Source: Bryobacterales bacterium (GTDB lineage Bacteria > Acidobacteriota > Terriglobia > Bryobacterales > Bryobacteraceae). From it: 57,144 nt of DNA. Every line of letters starts with the position of its first letter. Positions within the stretch are counted from its first letter, which is position 1. Location: positions 1 to 57,144 of the forward strand of contig DAIDIH010000389.1 of NCBI GenBank assembly GCA_027459465.1. The letters run 5' to 3'. A program made the position numbers and the translations under genes. Shown here piece after piece: positions 33,023 through 42,309 of the stretch. The notes beneath the pieces were generated by a model, which was given only the letters and a program-made list of their open reading frames with translations, was not told the DNA's origin and ran no database searches.

Positions 33023-34669
33023 ATGGGACGCTCGTCGAGCGCGCGCGCGCTGGTAGCGGTCTCGGTGGCGCTCGCCGTGTTGCTGGCGGCGCTGGCCGTG
33101 GTGCAGTACCGGTGGTCGGTGCGGGTGTCGGCGGCCGATGAGCAGCGGGAGAAAGAACATCTCAACTCTTCCGCGGCCCTGTTTGCGGCCGAGTTCAACG
33201 CGCGCGCCGCCGAGGCGGTGGGTTTCCTGCAGAACGACGCGGCCTCGGCGCTGCGGAACGGCCAGGCGCTGGGTCAACCGCCGAAGCTGATCGCCGAAAT
33301 TTATTCGATCGAATCGGGCCCCGAAGGGCCGCGCGCCGTCGAGCGGCTTGGCGCGGACGGGCGCTTTACACCCGCTTCCCTCCCCTCCTGGGCGGCGAAG
33401 CTGTCCTGCGAAAGCTTTGTTCTGAGCAGCCCGCCCGCGATCGTGGCGCCGCTGTTCGAAGTGGCGACCGCGACGAAGGAATCCGGCGCGGCGGTGCGTA
33501 TGCTGCGGACCATCCGTCGCGAGCCCGGACGATGCTTCGCGGCGCGGCTCGATGAGACTTATCTCCGGCAGACGCTGATCCCGCGGCTGATCCGAGAAAG
33601 TTTTGGACCAACGGCTTCGGCCGCTTACGATTTCGCGGTTCTGTCGCGCCAGGACGGGCACACCGCCGAGTACGGCACGCCGGGGCGCGCGGATTTGCGC
33701 CAGCCCTTCTTCGCCCCCGTGCCGCTGCGGCTGAAACAGAAGCTACCGGAGCCGCCCGTTGGCCCCCGGCATTTCGACGCCGTGTATTTCGCCCAGGGAA
33801 GCGAGGCGAGCCTCATCGAGGGCGGAGCCTGGGAACTTCAGATTTCGCGCAAGGGCGAACCGCTCGAAGCCGCGTTCGAAGGACGGAGACGGCGGGACCT
33901 GCTGTTCAGCGGCGCCGTCGAGGCCACGCTGCTCGCCGCGATCGCGTTTCTCGTGCTTGGTGCGCGGCGGGCCGAGCGGCTGGCGGAGCAGAAAATGCGG
34001 TTCGTGGCCGGCGTTTCTCATGAACTGCGGACGCCGGTGTCGGCGATTGCGATGCTGGCGCGGAACCAGGCCGATGGTCTGGTGACGGGCGCCGGGAAGG
34101 TGAAGCAGTACGGCGAACTGATGCACCGGGAGAGCCAACGGCTGAACGAGATGGTGGAGCAGGCGCTGGAATACGCCGGGATTCACTCCGGCGTCCGGAA
34201 GCGGGCGGCGCAGGCGGTGGACGTCCGGGCGCTGCTCGAGCGCACCATCGCGGCGCGGCGCGGCGAACTGGAGCGGAAGGGGTTTCAGGTGGAGCTTGCC
34301 GTGGCGCCCGAGCTGCCGGCGATTTCGGGCGATGCGAAGTTACTCGAAACGGCGGTGGATAACTTACTCCGCAATGCCGAGCGCCACGCCGGCCAAGGGC
34401 ATTGGATCCGCGTAAGCGCAACTTACTCGGCCGCCGAAAAGGAAGTGAGGATCGCGGTGGAGGATCGGGGCGCGGGGATCGATCCGGCGATGCAGGAGGC
34501 CATCTTCGAGCCGTTCTATCGGGGCCCGGCGGCCATCGAGGCGCAGATACCGGGGTCGGGGCTGGGCTTGAGCCTGGTGCGGGACGCCGCGGCGGCGCAT
34601 CACGGCAGCGTCACCCTCGATAGCGCGCCGGGAAAGGGCAGCACGTTCACGCTGCATCTGCCGGTGTGA
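33023..34669 (+). CDS. membrane sensor histidine kinase
   Basis: The 548-residue kinase has TM1 at about 8-28 (ALVAVSVALAVLLAALAVVQ), a periplasmic sensor of about 260 residues, TM2 at about 293-313 (LLFSGAVEATLLAAIAFLVL), then the kinase core. The H-box FVAGVSHELRTPVSAIAML has H333; the ATPase domain shows DNLLRNAERHA, VEDRGAGIDPAMQ, IFEPFYRGP and GSGLGLSLVRDAAAAHHG. No HAMP domain separates TM2 and the H-box. It overlaps the response regulator by 4 nt (GTGA). The sensor domain is not a family I recognise. Confidence 0.93.
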   Translation: MGRSSSARALVAVSVALAVLLAALAVVQYRWSVRVSAADEQREKEHLNSSAALFAAEFNARAAEAVGFLQNDAASALRNGQALGQPPKLIAEIYSIESGPEGPRAVERLGADGRFTPASLPSWAAKLSCESFVLSSPPAIVAPLFEVATATKESGAAVRMLRTIRREPGRCFAARLDETYLRQTLIPRLIRESFGPTASAAYDFAVLSRQDGHTAEYGTPGRADLRQPFFAPVPLRLKQKLPEPPVGPRHFDAVYFAQGSEASLIEGGAWELQISRKGEPLEAAFEGRRRRDLLFSGAVEATLLAAIAFLVLGARRAERLAEQKMRFVAGVSHELRTPVSAIAMLARNQADGLVTGAGKVKQYGELMHRESQRLNEMVEQALEYAGIHSGVRKRAAQAVDVRALLERTIAARRGELERKGFQVELAVAPELPAISGDAKLLETAVDNLLRNAERHAGQGHWIRVSATYSAAEKEVRIAVEDRGAGIDPAMQEAIFEPFYRGPAAIEAQIPGSGLGLSLVRDAAAAHHGSVTLDSAPGKGSTFTLHLPV

Positions 34670-35349
34670 GACGGATTCTTTTTGTCGAGGATGAGATCGG
34701 CTTCGCCGTCGGCGTGCGGGACCGCCTGGAGGCGGAAGGCTATCGCGTCGAATGGGCGCGGACGGGCACGGCGGGATACGAAGCGGCGCGGTCGCAGACG
34801 TTCGACCTGATTGTGTTGGACGTGATGCTGCCGGGCCGGAACGGGTTCGACGTCTGCCGCGACCTGCGGCGCGACGGAGTAAACACGCCGGTACTCATGC
34901 TGACCGCGCGAGGCGAAGTGGCCGACCGCGTAGTGGGACTGAAGCTTGGAGCCGACGATTACGTGCAGAAGAACTGCGAGCCGATCGAACTGATGGCGCG
35001 GATCGAAGCCCTGCTGCGGCGCACAAGTGGGGCTCGGCCGGCGCTGGGCGAAAGCGTCGCGTTTGGCGATGTAAAGGTGGACCGGAGCCGGCACGAGGTG
35101 ACGCGGAAGGGGAAGAAAGTCGTGCTTTCGCCGGTCGAGTTCCGCCTGCTCGAGTACTTACTCGACCGGCGCGGCGCGGTGGTGAGCCGGGAAGAATTGC
35201 TCGAAAATGTGTGGGGGTTGGACGGGCAAACGATGAGCCGGACGGTGGATGTGCATATCGCGGGACTGCGGAAGAAGATCGAGGACGATTCGCGCTATCC
35301 GCGGCATCTGCTGACGGTGAAAGGCGCGGGCTACAAGTTGGCGGGCTGA
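34666..35349 (+). CDS. OmpR-family response regulator
   Basis: The 227-residue protein has a receiver with ILFVEDEIGFAVGVRDRLEA, phosphoacceptor D52 in DLIVLDVMLPGRNGFDVC, the LTARGEVADRVVGLKLGADD segment, and a C-terminal winged helix (VEFRLLEYLLDRRGAVVSRE, TVDVHIAGLRKKIEDD). The GTG start overlaps the kinase stop. In the segment after Lys the usual K-P is replaced by NCEP (YVQKNCEPIELMARI). It likely regulates the following operon. Confidence 0.93.
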   Translation: MRRILFVEDEIGFAVGVRDRLEAEGYRVEWARTGTAGYEAARSQTFDLIVLDVMLPGRNGFDVCRDLRRDGVNTPVLMLTARGEVADRVVGLKLGADDYVQKNCEPIELMARIEALLRRTSGARPALGESVAFGDVKVDRSRHEVTRKGKKVVLSPVEFRLLEYLLDRRGAVVSREELLENVWGLDGQTMSRTVDVHIAGLRKKIEDDSRYPRHLLTVKGAGYKLAG

Positions 35350-35359
35350 CGCGCGGATT

Positions 35360-35399
35360 TTACATTTCTTACATACATTTTGCCCGCCGAACACGTGTT
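35360..35399 (+). promoter_or_regulatory. AT-rich repeats and palindrome before the TIGR03435 gene
   Basis: TTACAT occurs at 35360-35365 and 35369-35374, and TACATTT at 35361-35367 and 35374-35380. AACACGTGTT (35390-35399) is a perfect palindrome. This AT-rich island in GC-rich DNA is a good place for the response regulator to bind. Confidence 0.4.
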
Positions 35400-35417
35400 T
35401 CGCCCCATGATCGAAGC

Positions 35418-36263
35418 ATGAAGCGATGGATTGTGGAGTTGGTTGTGGTGGCGGGCGCGGTGGCGTGGGCTGCGGGGCCGGCCGAGTTCGAAGTGGTGTC
35501 CATCAAACCGGCCAAGCCGATGACCATGGGCAAGATGATGGTGGGGATGAACGCCGACGACGCGATGCTGCGCTACACCAACGTTTCGTTGAAGGACTGT
35601 ATCCGCGAGGCGTTTGATGTTAAGGACTACCAGATTCAGGGTCCGGACTGGCTGGAGAGCGACCGGTTCGACATAGTGGCGAAGCTGCCGGCGGGGTCAA
35701 ACAAGAAGCAGGTCCCCGATATGCTGCAGGCGATGCTGGCCGAGCGGTTCCATCTGACCGTGAAGCGCGGTACCGAGGAGCACGCCGTTTATGCGCTGGT
35801 GGCGGGCAAGGGCGGACCGAAGCTGAAGAAGGCCGGCGTCCAGACAAGCCCGAAGCCGGACGAGAAGCACTTCGGCGGCATGGGCGGAAAGAACGCGATG
35901 ATGATGCGCGTGTCGCCCGAAGGCGTCCACCTCACCGCGCCTTCGGCCACGCTGGGAGGGCTGGCGGAAATGATTTCGCGTTTCGCCGCGCGGCCGGTGG
36001 TGGACATGACGGGGATTCCGGGCGAATACGACTTCGATTTCACCTTCGCACCGGAGACGATGCCGGCGATGCCGTTCGGCGGAGGTCCGCGCATGGGGCC
36101 TCCGCCAGGCGATGCCGGACCGGAGGCCGCCCAGGCGCCGGCCGAACCCGCGCCGTCCATCTCCGACGCGGTGAAGGCGTACGGGTTGAGGCTGGAGCCG
36201 AAGAAGGCGCCGATGCAGACCGTCGTCGTCGAGCACGTGGACCGGACGCCCACCGAGAACTGA
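35418..36263 (+). CDS. TIGR03435 (DUF3738) family exported protein
   Basis: The 281-residue protein has an N-terminal signal (VELVVVAGAVAWAAGPAE) and the TIGR03435 pattern: FEVVSIKPAKPMTMGKMMVG, NVSLKDCIREAFDVKDYQIQ, GPDWLESDRFDIVAKLPAG, MLQAMLAERFHLTVKRGTEE, and VVDMTGIPGEYDFDFTFAPE. This family is expanded in Acidobacteriota and has no known function. It is Met-rich in places (MTMGKMMVGM, NAMMMR, ETMPAMPF). It precedes the TonB-type gene by 37 bp. Confidence 0.88.
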   Translation: MKRWIVELVVVAGAVAWAAGPAEFEVVSIKPAKPMTMGKMMVGMNADDAMLRYTNVSLKDCIREAFDVKDYQIQGPDWLESDRFDIVAKLPAGSNKKQVPDMLQAMLAERFHLTVKRGTEEHAVYALVAGKGGPKLKKAGVQTSPKPDEKHFGGMGGKNAMMMRVSPEGVHLTAPSATLGGLAEMISRFAARPVVDMTGIPGEYDFDFTFAPETMPAMPFGGGPRMGPPPGDAGPEAAQAPAEPAPSISDAVKAYGLRLEPKKAPMQTVVVEHVDRTPTEN

Positions 36264-36300
36264 CGCGGGCGCGAAGACGCCGATGGGGGCCGGAATCGAG

Positions 36301-39285
36301 ATGCGGGCGATGTGGGTGTGTCTGCTCGCCTGCGCGATGGCAGGCGCGATGGCGGCGGGCGAGTTGACGGGTCGGGTTACGTTCCGGGGAATGCCGGTTC
36401 CAGGAGCCACGGTGACCGCAACGCAGGCGAATAAGTCCGCAAGCGTAGTTACCGGCGCGGACGGTACTTACTCGTTCGGCGGCTTAGAAGATGGAGTGTG
36501 GCGCGTCGAAGTCGATATGTTCGGCTTCGAGCGCCAGGCAAAGGAGGTTACGGTGGCGCGCAGTGGGACGCGGGTAGTCTGGGAGATGACGATGCTTCCG
36601 TTGGCGCGCATCCAGGCGAGGCCGCTGGAAGCGCCGAAGGAGCAGCCGGCGCCAACGCAGGATATCGCGCAGGATGAAGCGAACCAGGAAGCGGCGGAGG
36701 GCCTTCTGCTCAATGGCAGCCGGAACAACGGAGCGTCCTCTCCGCTTGCGCAGGACGCGGCGTTCGGCAACAACCGGTTCGGCGGGAGGAACTTGTACAA
36801 CGGCGGCATCGGAATTACGTTCGACAATTCGGCGCTCGATGCCGCTCCGTATTCGCTCTCCGGGCAGAATACTCCGAAGCCGGCTTACAACCGGATGACA
36901 GGATTGCTCGCTCTGGGTGGGCCGCTGCGGATTCCTCACTTACTCGACAACGGGCCGAACTTCTTTCTGGGCTACCAATGGACGCGAAACAACACGGCCA
37001 CGACGGACTCCGCATTGATGCCGACTGCGGCCGAGCGCGCCGGCCTGTTGCAAGTTCCTGTTTTCGACCCTGCGACCGGGGCGCCGTTTCCGGGGAATGC
37101 GGTTCCACAGGACCGGATCAGCCCGCAGGCGAAAGCCCTGCTGGGCCTCTATCCGCTTCCGAACTTCGGCGGCAGCGGGTTGTACAACTACCAGGTTCCG
37201 ATTGTAAGTCCCACGCATCAGGACGCGATGCAGACAAGGTTACTGAAGACGCTGGGTAAGAACGACCAGGTGAACGGGCGGTTCGCGTTTGAAAGCACAC
37301 GGAGCGGGAATCCGAACCTGTTCGGCTTTCTGGATACAACGGACATTTTGGGGCTGAACGCCGCGGCGAACTGGACTCATCGTGTGGGGCAGGTGTGGTT
37401 CTTGACACTCGGTTATCAGTTCAGCCGGCTGTCGACGCGGGTGACACCGTATTTTCAAAACCGGGTGAACGTCTCCGGGGAGGTGGGAATCACGGGGAAT
37501 AATCAGGACCCGGCGAACTGGGGGCCCCCGGCGCTGGGATTTGCGAGCGGCATCGCGGGACTAAGCGATGCGCAGAGCGCGTTCGACCGGAACGAGACGA
37601 ACGGAGTTTCGGCTTCCACGCTGTGGACGCACGGCGCGCATAATCTTACCTTGGGAGCGGACTTCCGGCGGCAGGAGTTCAACTATCTGTCGCAGCAGGA
37701 TCCGCGGGGCACGTTTACTTTCACCGGCGCGGCAACGGGGGCGGACTTCGGCGATTTCCTGCTGGGGATTCCGGACACAAGTTCCATCGCTTATGGAAAC
37801 GCGGATAAGTATTTCCGCGAATCGGTTTATGACGCCTACGCCGCCGACGACTGGAAGGTGCGGTCGGATCTTACTCTGAACTTAGGGCTCCGGTGGGAAT
37901 ACGGAGCGCCGATTACAGAACTATACGGGCGGCTGGTGAATCTGGATATCGCGCCGGGATATGCGGCGGCGGCGCCCGTGGTGGCGAGCGACCCGGTGGG
38001 GACGTTGACCGGGCAGCGGTATCCGCCGTCATTGATCCAGCCGGACCGAAGCGGACTCGAACCTCGCCTGGGAATCGCGTGGCGGCCGCTGGCGGGGTCT
38101 TCTACCGTGATCCGGGCCGGATATGGGATTTACTACGACACGTCGGTGTATCAGACGATCGCCGCGCAGATGGGCCAGCAGCCGCCGCTGTCGAATACGC
38201 TCAGCGTATCCAACACGCCGGAGAATCCGTTGACGCTGGCCAATGGGTTCATCGCGCCGGCCGGGGCGACGCGGAACACCTTCGCCGTGGATCCGAACTT
38301 TCGGGTTGGTTATGCGCAGAACTGGCAACTGAGCCTACAGCAGGATTTGCCCGGATCGATTCAGATGACGGCGAGTTATCTGGGTATCAAAGGGACGCGA
38401 GGGATGCAAGAGTTTTTGCCGAACACATATCCGATCGGGGCGGCGAACCCGTGTCCGTCGTGTCCGGCGGGGTTCGCGTATCTGACATCGAACGGGAATT
38501 CGAGCCGGGAGGCGGCGGCGATTCAACTGCGGCGGAGGCTGCACAACGGGTTCGCGGCGACGCTGGCTTACACTTACTCGAAATCGATCGACGACGTGGC
38601 TGCGCTCGGAGGGCAAGGTGTGCCGGCGGGTGCGCCTTCCGCAACGCAGGGCTCGGTGGGGGCGGAAGCGGGGCAGGCCGCGGTGGGTCCGGCAAACCTG
38701 GCGATCGCGCAAAACTGGCTGGATCTGGCGGCTGAGCGCGGGCTGAGCACGTTTGATCAGCGGCATGTGTTGAACCTGCAATTGCAGTACACCTCCGGGA
38801 TGGGTCTGGGCGGGGGCACACTGCGGAACGGGTGGATCGGAACGCTGCTGAAGGAATGGACGTTCTCGACCGTCGTTACCGCGGCAAGCGGGCTTCCGCA
38901 GTCGCCGGTTTATCTGGCCGCGGTACCCGGCACGGGAGTTACCGGCACGATCCGGCCCGCTTATACCGGCGCGGCGCTTTACCAGCCGCCGGTGGGGTTG
39001 CATTTGAATCCGGCAGCGTATGCGCCGCCTGCCGCGGGAGAGTGGGGCAATGCCGGGCGCAATTCGATCACGGGGCCGGCCGAGTTCGCGCTCGACGCGT
39101 CTCTGGGGCGCACATTCCGCATGACGGACCGTCTGAACCTGGACGTCCGGGTGGATGCGACGAACGCTTTGAATCACGTCAATTACACCGCGTGGAACAC
39201 GACCATCAACAGCGCGCAGTTCGGTTTGCCTGCGGCGGCGAACGCGATGCGCAGCATGCAGACCACGGTGAGGCTGAGGTTTTAA
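36301..39285 (+). CDS. carboxypeptidase-regulatory/TonB-dependent receptor-like outer-membrane protein
   Basis: The product of about 994 residues has a signal peptide (WVCLLACAMAGAMAAGELTG), an N-terminal carboxypeptidase-regulatory-like beta-sandwich (GRVTFRGMPVPGATVTATQA, DGTYSFGGLEDGVWRVEVDM) and a long beta-barrel with TonB-receptor features such as VRSDLTLNLGLRWEYGAPIT, LEPRLGIAWRPLAGSSTVIR and NLDVRVDATNALNHVNYTAW. It ends TVRLRF with a terminal Phe, as outer-membrane barrels do. Start at 36301 is preferred over 36283. The VWA gene starts 3 nt after its stop. The transported or bound ligand is unknown. Confidence 0.88.
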   Translation: MRAMWVCLLACAMAGAMAAGELTGRVTFRGMPVPGATVTATQANKSASVVTGADGTYSFGGLEDGVWRVEVDMFGFERQAKEVTVARSGTRVVWEMTMLPLARIQARPLEAPKEQPAPTQDIAQDEANQEAAEGLLLNGSRNNGASSPLAQDAAFGNNRFGGRNLYNGGIGITFDNSALDAAPYSLSGQNTPKPAYNRMTGLLALGGPLRIPHLLDNGPNFFLGYQWTRNNTATTDSALMPTAAERAGLLQVPVFDPATGAPFPGNAVPQDRISPQAKALLGLYPLPNFGGSGLYNYQVPIVSPTHQDAMQTRLLKTLGKNDQVNGRFAFESTRSGNPNLFGFLDTTDILGLNAAANWTHRVGQVWFLTLGYQFSRLSTRVTPYFQNRVNVSGEVGITGNNQDPANWGPPALGFASGIAGLSDAQSAFDRNETNGVSASTLWTHGAHNLTLGADFRRQEFNYLSQQDPRGTFTFTGAATGADFGDFLLGIPDTSSIAYGNADKYFRESVYDAYAADDWKVRSDLTLNLGLRWEYGAPITELYGRLVNLDIAPGYAAAAPVVASDPVGTLTGQRYPPSLIQPDRSGLEPRLGIAWRPLAGSSTVIRAGYGIYYDTSVYQTIAAQMGQQPPLSNTLSVSNTPENPLTLANGFIAPAGATRNTFAVDPNFRVGYAQNWQLSLQQDLPGSIQMTASYLGIKGTRGMQEFLPNTYPIGAANPCPSCPAGFAYLTSNGNSSREAAAIQLRRRLHNGFAATLAYTYSKSIDDVAALGGQGVPAGAPSATQGSVGAEAGQAAVGPANLAIAQNWLDLAAERGLSTFDQRHVLNLQLQYTSGMGLGGGTLRNGWIGTLLKEWTFSTVVTAASGLPQSPVYLAAVPGTGVTGTIRPAYTGAALYQPPVGLHLNPAAYAPPAAGEWGNAGRNSITGPAEFALDASLGRTFRMTDRLNLDVRVDATNALNHVNYTAWNTTINSAQFGLPAAANAMRSMQTTVRLRF

Positions 39286-39288
39286 GGG

Positions 39289-41388
39289 ATGCGGCGCGGG
39301 TGGCTATTGGTCTGGCTGGTGAGCGGCGCGCTTTGGGCGCAGCAGACGGGGCGGAACGCTCCGCCGGGCGAGGCCGGGGCGGCAACGTTTCGCGCGAATA
39401 CGGAGTTGGTGGTGGAGACGGTTTCGGTGACGGACAAGCGGGGGCGTCCGGTGGAAGGCCTTACGGCCAAGGACTTTCAGGTGACCGAAGACGGCGTGCC
39501 GCAGGAGATTCGTTTCTTCGAGTACCAGAAACTGCCGGAGGTGCCGGAGAGTGCGCCGGCGAGGACGCCGGAGCACTTACACATTTACGATAAGTTGGGC
39601 CGGGACCAGATTCACGCGGAAACGCCGGGGACGACGCGATACCGGGACCGGCGTTTGCTGGCGCTGTACTTCGACATGACGTCGATGCCGGTGGCGGACC
39701 AGGTGCGGGCGCTGGGAGCCGCGCAGAGGTTCATCCGGGCTCACATGACGGACGCGGATCGGGTGGCGATTCTGCGCTACGAGGGCGGCGCGGTTGAGGT
39801 GCTGCAGGATTTCACGGCGGACCGCGACAGGCTGCTGAGCATACTCGAGACGATGATTGTGGGCGAGGGGCAGGGGTTGGACGATACGACCAGCGACTCG
39901 AGCGCGGCGGACACCGGCGCCGCGTTCGGCCAGGACGATACCGAGTTCAACATATTCAATACAGACCGGCAGCTTTCGGCGCTGCAGACCGCGGCGGCGA
40001 TGCTCGGGCAGTTGAGCGAGAAAAAGTTACTGCTGTATTTTTCGAGCGGGCTCCGGCTGAATGGGTTGAATAACCAGGCGCAGTTGCACGCGACGATTAA
40101 CGCTTCGATCCGGGCGGGTGTTTCGATCTGGCCGGTTGACGCACGGGGATTGGTGGCGGAAGCGCCGATGGGAGACGCGACGCACGGCTCGCCGGGCACC
40201 GTGGCGATGTACTCAGGGGCCGGGGCGGCGGCGTTTACGACGGACTTTCAGCAGTCGCAGGACACGCTGTATGCGCTCGCGTCGGATACGGGCGGCAAGG
40301 CCCTGTTTGACGAGAACGATCTGACACGAGGCATCGTGCGGGCCCAGCGGTCGATAGAGAGTTACTACATTTTGGGGTATTACACGACGAATACCGCGCT
40401 CGACGGGCGGTTCCGGAGGATCCGGATCACGCTGGGCAAGGAGGCGGCGGCGAAGCTCGACTACCGGCGCGGCTACTTCGCGGGGAAGCAGTTTTCCAAA
40501 TTCACCGCGGCGGAGAAAGAACGGCAGTTGGAAGACGCGCTGATGCTGCCGGATCCGATTACCGAACTTACGATCGCCATGGAGATCGATTACTTCCAAC
40601 TGAACCGGGCCGAGTATTTCGTTCCGGTGGTGGTGAAGATTCCGGGGCGGGAACTGGCGCTGGCCAAGCGCGGCGGCGCGGAGCGGACGCTGATCGATTT
40701 TATCGGCGAGGTCAAGGACGCATCGGGCACGACGATGGCGAACGTGCGGGACAAGGTGAACGTAAAGCTCAGCGATGCGACGGCGGCGGAACTGGCGAAG
40801 CGGCCCGTGGTTTACGATACGGGTTTCACGCTGCTTCCGGGAGACTACACGCTGAAATTTCTGGCGCGGGACGCCGAGACGGGACGCATCGGAACTTACC
40901 AGACGGCGTTCCGGATTCCGAATTTGAATCGCGTCGAAGACAACCGGGTTCCGATCAGCGCCGTGGTGCTGGGCAGCCAGAAGGTGGAATTGAAGGAGGC
41001 GCTTTACAACGCGGTGAAAGCGAAGGATCGGGCGGAGACCGGGAATCCGCTGGTCCAGAACGGCGTGAAGTTGATTCCGAGCGTGACACGCGTGTTCCGG
41101 AAAGATCAGAATCTCTACATGTACTTACAGGCGTACGAGCAGGCAGCGGCGGCGTTTCAGCCACTCGTGGGAAGGGTAAGTATCTACCGTGGACAGACGA
41201 AGGCGTTGGACTCGGAGCCGGTGGAAGTAACGCAGGGGGAATCGAACCGGCTGAAGACGGCGGGACTTACCTTTGAGATTCCGTTGCGTAAGCTCGCGCC
41301 GGGCCGGTATGAGTGCCAGGTGACGGTGTTGAATCCGGAAGGTCAGGCGGCGGCCTTCTGGCGAGGCGCGGTAGTTGTCCTGCCGTAG
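39289..41388 (+). CDS. secreted VWFA-related (TIGR03436-type) protein, long form
   Basis: The 699-residue protein starts with a signal (GWLLVWLVSGALWAQQTG). The VWFA-related domain covers about 35-360: ELVVETVSVTDKRGRPVEGL, KDFQVTEDGVPQEIRFFEYQ, RLLALYFDMTSMPVADQVRA, LLLYFSSGLRLNGLNNQAQL and ESYYILGYYTTNTALDGRF. The C-terminal half is beta-rich with no named domain. The MIDAS position is degenerate (DMTSM). It follows the TonB-type gene by 3 nt, so both are probably made together at the cell surface. Confidence 0.87.
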   Translation: MRRGWLLVWLVSGALWAQQTGRNAPPGEAGAATFRANTELVVETVSVTDKRGRPVEGLTAKDFQVTEDGVPQEIRFFEYQKLPEVPESAPARTPEHLHIYDKLGRDQIHAETPGTTRYRDRRLLALYFDMTSMPVADQVRALGAAQRFIRAHMTDADRVAILRYEGGAVEVLQDFTADRDRLLSILETMIVGEGQGLDDTTSDSSAADTGAAFGQDDTEFNIFNTDRQLSALQTAAAMLGQLSEKKLLLYFSSGLRLNGLNNQAQLHATINASIRAGVSIWPVDARGLVAEAPMGDATHGSPGTVAMYSGAGAAAFTTDFQQSQDTLYALASDTGGKALFDENDLTRGIVRAQRSIESYYILGYYTTNTALDGRFRRIRITLGKEAAAKLDYRRGYFAGKQFSKFTAAEKERQLEDALMLPDPITELTIAMEIDYFQLNRAEYFVPVVVKIPGRELALAKRGGAERTLIDFIGEVKDASGTTMANVRDKVNVKLSDATAAELAKRPVVYDTGFTLLPGDYTLKFLARDAETGRIGTYQTAFRIPNLNRVEDNRVPISAVVLGSQKVELKEALYNAVKAKDRAETGNPLVQNGVKLIPSVTRVFRKDQNLYMYLQAYEQAAAAFQPLVGRVSIYRGQTKALDSEPVEVTQGESNRLKTAGLTFEIPLRKLAPGRYECQVTVLNPEGQAAAFWRGAVVVLP

Positions 41389-41471
41389 GTCGTTTGCGCC
41401 GTCGCCACAAACGCCACATAGGTTAAAAACCCCAGAAGATTGCTCGAAATCTCCGCGTTCGTACGGAGGTC

Positions 41472-42209
41472 AGATGTGCCCTGGTATATGAAGCCTACGT
41501 GTGCCTGGCCAGGCAAGACCGTGCCAACTGGCAGAACCGGGCGCAGTTTATGGCGGTCGCCGCCCAGGTTATGCGCCGCAAAGCCGGTAAGCGGACGATT
41601 CCGGATGAAAACAAATCGGGCGGCGCTGCGCCGCGGGGACGTTGGGAGTAGATCCTCGCCGTGGACGCGGCGCTCAGCCGCCTGGACCAGTTCTTGCGGC
41701 AGCAAGCCCGTATCGCGGAGATGCGTTATTTCGGCGGACTCGTTGTGGGAGGATTCACCGGTGTCAACCATAGAAACCACGGATTTGTGCGGACCGATGC
41801 CGGCGTGCTGACCCAGATCGATGCGGCGGCCCAAGCGAGCACGTTCGTCACGGGCATCTCGCCGGGCCATGTGACCACCGGCTTCTACTTTCTCAGCTCG
41901 GAAGGGCCGCACGGTTAGGTGCGCAGTCCCCACGGTCAAATCACGACGATCGCCTATCCCGAAGCGTGGGGCACGGTGCCGCAGAACGTGAGCCGGGCCG
42001 GCACGATCACCGGGTTGTACATCGATCAGAGATTCGTGGCCCACGGCTTTGTAGGGTTACGAGGAAGCCTGGCCGGGTTCGATGTTCCGGGCGGTGGCAC
42101 CAGCTTCCAGGAAGGCACGTCCCCTGTATTCAACGACCCGAGCAACGGTGTGGTTGGCCGCGCAGTAGACAGCCAGCGTGTGGGCCGCGCGTTTCTGAGA
42201 GAGCCTTAG
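41472..42209 (+). pseudogene. in-frame chimera of ECF sigma and HAF-repeat fragments
   Basis: One frame runs from 41472 to TAG at 42209 with two internal TAG codons (41649-41651 and 41916-41918). The first part, ALVYEAYVCLARQDRANWQN, RAQFMAVAAQVMRR, then ILAVDAALSRLDQFLRQQAR and IAEMRYFGGLVV, parallels the intact ECF sigma at 45316 (ALVHEAYLRLV, NRAHFLGVAAQV, IVELRFFAGL). At about 41745 it changes to HAF-type repeats: HGFVRTDAGVLTQIDAA, TITGLYIDQRFVAHGFV. The second TAG stands where repeats have Phe (HG-stop-VRSPHGQITT). Confidence 0.65.
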
Positions 42210-42309
42210 CGGACATCAAAGGGCTGGGTTTCCAGCCCATCTCTTGACCCTTTTCGCACCGGCCGTGAGAAACCTTCATGTTATATTTAGGCCGGACCAG
42301 GGCAAGAGG

